NCBI GenBank assembly: GCA_905234355.1
Contig: CAJOHP010000175.1
Location: 1 to 9,025 of the forward strand
Direction of reading: 5' to 3'
Source: an uncultured Prevotella sp.
GTDB lineage: Bacteria; Bacteroidota; Bacteroidia; Bacteroidales; Bacteroidaceae
Length of the DNA stretch: 9,025 nucleotides
Shown: one piece after another, positions 6,286-9,025 of the stretch
Numbering within the stretch: position 1 is the first letter of the stretch
Layout of the letters: each line of letters opens with the position of its first letter
The notes under the pieces: model-generated
Seen by the model: the letters and a program-made list of their open reading frames with translations, nothing else
What the model was told of the DNA's origin: nothing
The model's database searches: none
Position numbers and translations under genes: made by a program

Positions 6286-7217
6286 CTGCCCAGCGCCCCC
6301 TTGTCTCGGTCTGTGTCGTGGCCTACCGCTCGGCACCGTTTGTCCTGGAGACGCTCGACAGCATAGCCGCACAGACCTACTCATCGCTGGAGCTCATCGT
6401 GGGCGACGACTGCTCGCCCGACGACACCGCTGCTCTCTGCCGCGAGTGGATAGACGCTCACGGCAACCGCTTCGTGCGCACACAGCTCATCACCGTCGCG
6501 CAGAACACGGGCGTCTCGGCCAATGCCAACCGTGCGTTTGCTGCTGCCCGGGGAGAGTGGATCAAGATCATCGCCGCCGACGACCGGCTACTGCCCACGT
6601 GCATAGCCGACAACGTAGACTTTGTCACGCAGCACCCCGACAAGGACATTGTGTTCTCCAACATGCAGGAGTTTGGCGACGTGGCCCAGCCGGGCCGTGT
6701 GGCCGACTACACGCGCTACTTCACGCGGCTCAGCGCCCGTGAGTTCCGTCTGTGGCAGACGGTCTACAGCGCACTGCCGGCACCCTCGTCGTTCATCCGC
6801 CGCACCACGTGGCAGCAGCTGGGGGGCTTCGACGAGTCCATCGCCTTCATGGAGGACAAGCCGTTCTGGCTGAAGGCCCTGGCTGCCGGCGTGCCCATGG
6901 CTTGCTTCGCCACGCCCACCGTGGCCTACCGCATACACGGCGCCTCGATTATGCAGACGCGTCAGACCGCGGTCAGGGTCAATGCGCGCCGCCGGGAGAG
7001 CGACCTGCGTGCCGCCCGCCTCTTCCTCGGTGCCATGCGCCGCGAGAGCCTGCTACTCTGGCTCTACGGCAAGGCCCTCTATGCCAAAGACCTTGGCTTG
7101 GGCGAGGGCCCGGACCAAGGTCTCTGGGCCAGTGCGGCAGCAAGGCTGCTCTACTGGCTTCGTCTGATCAATCCCTATTATTACTACTTCAAGCGCCTCA
7201 AGCGCCGTCTGGGCTGA
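6282..7217 (+). CDS. GT2-family (GT-A) glycosyltransferase
   Basis: The product is a 311-residue inverting glycosyltransferase of family GT2. It opens with PLVSVCVVAYRSAPFVLETLDSI and has the nucleotide-binding VGDDCSPDDT (40-49), the metal-binding aspartates in IIAADDRLLP (D100, D101), and MEDKPFWLKAL (190-200), whose E/D pair is in the place of the catalytic base. The C-terminal 60 residues are basic with an aromatic patch (NPYYYYFKRLKRR), suggesting peripheral membrane contact. The ATG overlaps the aminotransferase stop (ATGA), so the gene is the last of the coupled run. It may transfer the 3-acetamido sugar made by its neighbours, but the donor is inferred from context only. Its last 20 bases overlap the next, convergent gene. 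Confidence 0.88.
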   Translation: MTAQRPLVSVCVVAYRSAPFVLETLDSIAAQTYSSLELIVGDDCSPDDTAALCREWIDAHGNRFVRTQLITVAQNTGVSANANRAFAAARGEWIKIIAADDRLLPTCIADNVDFVTQHPDKDIVFSNMQEFGDVAQPGRVADYTRYFTRLSAREFRLWQTVYSALPAPSSFIRRTTWQQLGGFDESIAFMEDKPFWLKALAAGVPMACFATPTVAYRIHGASIMQTRQTAVRVNARRRESDLRAARLFLGAMRRESLLLWLYGKALYAKDLGLGEGPDQGLWASAAARLLYWLRLINPYYYYFKRLKRRLG

Positions 7218-7986
7218 GCGCGCCGTCCTTGTCGCGCTCCATCACCTTCAGCACGATGACGGCCTGGTAGATGGCGTCGAGCACGGCATGCACCAGGCCG
7301 GGCACCCCGTCGAGGAAGCCCCGCTTCAGCACATACGACTTGAAGAAGCGGAACAGCGGTCGCGCCAGCAGTGCCCACAGCCCGTAGTGCTTGTCCTTGC
7401 GGCGCACCACCTCGTAGCCGGAGTAGGTGTTGGCCTTGCGCACGATGTCGGCCACCGTGTCGTTGGCCAGATGCTCCAGGGCCAGGTCGTGACGCCGGGC
7501 GTCGATGCGGTCCACGCGTCCGTCGACCACGGGTGAGGCATGTATCACGTTGGGCCAGTGGGTCTTGTCGCGACGGAAGAAGCGCAGCACGTAGTCTGGA
7601 TAGGCCGAGTGGAGGAAGCGCCCCATGAAGTAGTTGCGGCGCGGGATGGCAATGCCCGCCGGCGCGTCGGCACGGGCCGCCTGCTCGTAGAGATAGTCGT
7701 GCAGCTGCGCCGACACCAGCTCGTCGGCATCGACCACGAGCACCCAGGGGCAGCTGGCCTGGTGTATGGCATACTCACGGGCGGGCTCGACGATGGTGTG
7801 CTCGCCGCGTGCGAAGGTGACCACGCGGCAGCCCAGCGACAGCGCTGTGGCCACGGTGTCGTCGGTGCTCTCCATGTCGCACACGAGCACCTCGTCGAAA
7901 CAGCTCACGGCCTCTATCACGCGCCGCAGGTGCTGCATGGCGTTGTAGGTGTTGATGACCACCGATATGCGATTCTCCTCGTTCAT
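7198..7986 (-). CDS. WaaE/KdtX-like GT2 glycosyltransferase
   Basis: The product is a 262-residue GT2 enzyme most like the WaaE/KdtX group (LPS core beta-glucosyl/heptosyl-glycan type transferases) and related small Bacteroidetes enzymes. ISVVINTYNAMQHLRRVI (7-24) is the first strand and loop. EVLVCDMESTDDTV (32-45) binds the nucleotide, and VVDADEL (84-90) carries the DxD-type metal site. FRRDKTHWPNVIHASPVVDG (137-156) is the acceptor-side region typical of the group. A hydrophobic, basic C-terminus (FRFFKSYVLKRGF onward) suggests association with the inner membrane. It is transcribed against the plus-strand run from its own promoter at 8012 and overlaps the preceding GT2 gene tail to tail by 20 bases. 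It may act on LPS core rather than on the same glycan as the operon. Confidence 0.86.
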   Translation of the reverse strand: MNEENRISVVINTYNAMQHLRRVIEAVSCFDEVLVCDMESTDDTVATALSLGCRVVTFARGEHTIVEPAREYAIHQASCPWVLVVDADELVSAQLHDYLYEQAARADAPAGIAIPRRNYFMGRFLHSAYPDYVLRFFRRDKTHWPNVIHASPVVDGRVDRIDARRHDLALEHLANDTVADIVRKANTYSGYEVVRRKDKHYGLWALLARPLFRFFKSYVLKRGFLDGVPGLVHAVLDAIYQAVIVLKVMERDKDGALSPDGA

Positions 7987-8011
7987 TGCTTCGTCAGGGA
8001 TAGTTTTGCTG

Positions 8012-8019
8012 CAAAGTTA
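8012..8019 (-). promoter_or_regulatory. -7 promoter element of the WaaE-like gene
   Basis: The minus strand reads TAACTTTG, an exact TAnnTTTG match, about 25 bases before the ATG at 7986. A TTG lies about 23 bases further upstream, a possible but loose -33 element. The flanking GCAAAGTTACG on the plus strand is the same 11-mer as at the acyltransferase promoter. Confidence 0.65.
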
Positions 8020-8064
8020 CGCATTTTCGGTGAATATCCCGCCAATTTCCCTTCACTTTGTGCG

Positions 8065-8083
8065 CATAGGGCGTAAAGTTTCG
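8065..8083 (-). repeat. Decayed copy of a promoter-plus-start sequence
   Basis: The 19 bases match 17 of 19 with 1374-1392, the promoter and ATG of the acyltransferase gene. The two differences fall in the -7 element, which becomes AAACTTTA instead of TAACTTTG. The ATG here opens only a four-codon frame (MRTK). It lies in the gap between the PAP2 and WaaE-like genes. It may be a relic of a duplicated gene start, or a shared binding site. Confidence 0.45.
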
Positions 8084-8115
8084 TCATGGCCTACAGGCTT
8101 TTATGTCTGTTCTGT

Positions 8116-8129
8116 CCGAAACGTTTCGG
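8116..8129. promoter_or_regulatory. 14-bp perfect palindrome downstream of PAP2 gene
   Basis: CCGAAACGTTTCGG is a perfect palindrome five bases past the end of the PAP2 stop codon. With no loop it is a poor hairpin unless the centre opens, so it could be either a weak terminator stem or a protein-binding site. There is no T-tract directly after it on the minus strand. Confidence 0.35.
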
Positions 8130-8134
8130 TGGTG

Positions 8135-8800
8135 CTAGCCTAGCAGCTTCCTCCTGGCGAAGTGGAACAAGATGCAGGTAGTGAGAAAGCCGATGAGGCT
8201 GCCCATGCAGACGTCGGACAGGAAGTGCTGCGAGAGGTAGACGCGTGAGTAGGCGCCCAGTGCGGCCATGAAAAGCAGCAGCAGTGGCGCAGCGCAGAGC
8301 GTCACCCTGGTCATGTAGCAGCACTGCCCTTGCTCCGTGCGCTGCCTGTAGCGGTAGGCCAGCAGTAGGGCACAGCAGGTGAAGAAGACAAAAAACGTGG
8401 AGGCATGGCCCGAGGGGAACGAGTTGCCGTGGTTCAGACTGACGCCCTGCACCACTGGCAGCACCATGTCGGCGTGGCCTTCAAAGGCGCTGATGGGCCG
8501 TGGCATGCAGATGGTGTGCTTCAGCAGCTGCAGTATGGAGCCGCCCGTGAGCTCGCACAGACCGAAGAATACGGTCAGCTTCAGCTTCTTCCACAGCAGG
8601 GGCAGAAGGGCAAGAGCATATATCGGACCCTCGGCCACCATGGAGTAGTAGGTGAAGAAGACATCCTGCAGATGCGTGTGATGGGAGTTGAGCAGCAGAT
8701 GGAGCTCCAGCTTGGGATAGAGCGCAAGCAGCATACCCATCGATGCGAGCACTGTCACGTAGGCCACGCAATAGATGACAAAAGCTTTTCTCGTCTGCAT
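8135..8800 (-). CDS. PAP2-family membrane phosphatase
   Basis: The product is a 221-residue integral membrane phosphatase of the PAP2 superfamily. All three signature motifs are intact: KHTICMPRP (K94, R101, P102), FPSGHAS (PSGH 129-132) and SRVYLSQHFLSD (S185, R186, H192, D196, with the histidine pair as nucleophile and acid/base). Hydrophobic stretches near 7-27, 55-70, 75-92, 133-150, 167-184 and 197-213 suggest five or six membrane helices with the active site facing the periplasm. Candidate substrates are undecaprenyl pyrophosphate, phosphatidate-type lipids, or lipid A phosphates (LpxE/LpxF type). Proximity to an LpxL-like gene and glycosyltransferases favours a lipid A or lipid-carrier role, but sequence alone does not separate them. 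The ATG is preceded by AT-rich sequence without Shine-Dalgarno. Confidence 0.88.
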   Translation of the reverse strand: MQTRKAFVIYCVAYVTVLASMGMLLALYPKLELHLLLNSHHTHLQDVFFTYYSMVAEGPIYALALLPLLWKKLKLTVFFGLCELTGGSILQLLKHTICMPRPISAFEGHADMVLPVVQGVSLNHGNSFPSGHASTFFVFFTCCALLLAYRYRQRTEQGQCCYMTRVTLCAAPLLLLFMAALGAYSRVYLSQHFLSDVCMGSLIGFLTTCILFHFARRKLLG

Positions 8801-9025
8801 CTTATGGTTATTCAGATTTTTGGTTTATGATATTCCTCCAAGTTACTCCCTGCAACTTACAGCTATTTCGCTGCTTTCCACAACATACGGTGGTGCGGGC
8901 GATGGTGTCCGCGTTTCCAGAGTCGACTGCAAATTTAGATAAAATTTCCGAGATTTTAAGCCAGTCGAGATAAAAATGTGAACAAATTGCCCCGAAAAGT
9001 TACAAATCAAGGCTCACATACGCTC
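8801..9025. other. AT-rich upstream region of the PAP2 gene
   Basis: No gene is visible in this stretch, which is cut by the window edge. Its AT-rich right half (from about 8930) contrasts with the GC-rich genes. It contains minus-strand promoter-like elements and only very short ORFs. The next gene beyond the edge is unknown. Confidence 0.5.
8930..8937 (-). promoter_or_regulatory. Candidate distal promoter of the PAP2 gene
   Basis: The minus strand reads TAAATTTG, a full TAnnTTTG match, about 130 bases before the PAP2 ATG, which would give a leader of over 120 bases. A nearer near-match, TAACTTGG at 8838-8845, lies 37 bases from the ATG and could be the real promoter instead. Confidence 0.4.

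Noticed and set aside
7949..8143. Plus-strand ORF of 64 codons across the gap between the WaaE-like and PAP2 genes
   Set aside because: It begins inside the antisense of the WaaE-like gene, runs over its promoter and has no recognisable features.
1..9025. CRISPR array, tRNA, rRNA, insertion sequence or phage genes
   Set aside because: No spaced repeats, cloverleaf-like sequences, transposase motifs or terminal inverted repeats were seen on either strand.

Overview
The window looks like a chromosomal segment from a GC-rich member of the Bacteroidales, perhaps Prevotella-like; the genus is a guess. The evidence is the Bacteroidetes-type promoter element TAnnTTTG in the AT-rich gaps upstream of several genes, the absence of obvious Shine-Dalgarno sequences, and the gene content (surface polysaccharide and lipid A type enzymes). 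There is no sign of phage, insertion sequence, CRISPR, tRNA or rRNA.

Layout. Positions 1-390 hold a short AATTCT repeat tract and a small uncertain ORF. Two minus-strand genes follow: an LpxL/HtrB-like lipid A acyltransferase (417-1376) with a promoter almost touching its ATG, and a divergent GT11 (alpha-1,2-fucosyltransferase-like) enzyme (1534-2406). From a divergent promoter near 2497, a plus-strand run spans 2561-7217: a GT4 glycosyltransferase, a WxcM/FdtA-type sugar 3,4-ketoisomerase, a second ketoisomerase that is frameshifted, a left-handed beta-helix acetyltransferase, a DegT/DnrJ/EryC1/StrS aminotransferase and a GT2 glycosyltransferase. The last five overlap end to start, which suggests translational coupling. 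Two more minus-strand genes close the window: a WaaE-like GT2 (7198-7986), overlapping the end of the plus-strand run tail to tail, and a PAP2 membrane phosphatase (8135-8800).

How the genes fit together. The ketoisomerase, aminotransferase and acetyltransferase are the three late steps of dTDP-3-acetamido-3,6-dideoxyhexose synthesis (Fucp3NAc or Quip3NAc type) from dTDP-4-keto-6-deoxyglucose. The RmlA/RmlB steps are not in the window. The GT4, GT2 and GT11 enzymes would assemble a glycan containing this sugar and possibly fucose. The LpxL-like and PAP2 proteins could act on lipid A or on a lipid carrier, so the segment reads as an LPS/surface-glycan locus.

The least ordinary parts are a perfect 28-bp tandem duplication over the start of the first ketoisomerase, which creates an out-of-frame decoy ATG; the frameshift in the second ketoisomerase, which is the copy with the canonical HxH motif while the intact copy has HxY; and a promoter-plus-start sequence near 1374-1392 that recurs in decayed form at 8065-8083. 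I found no convincing wholly new system.
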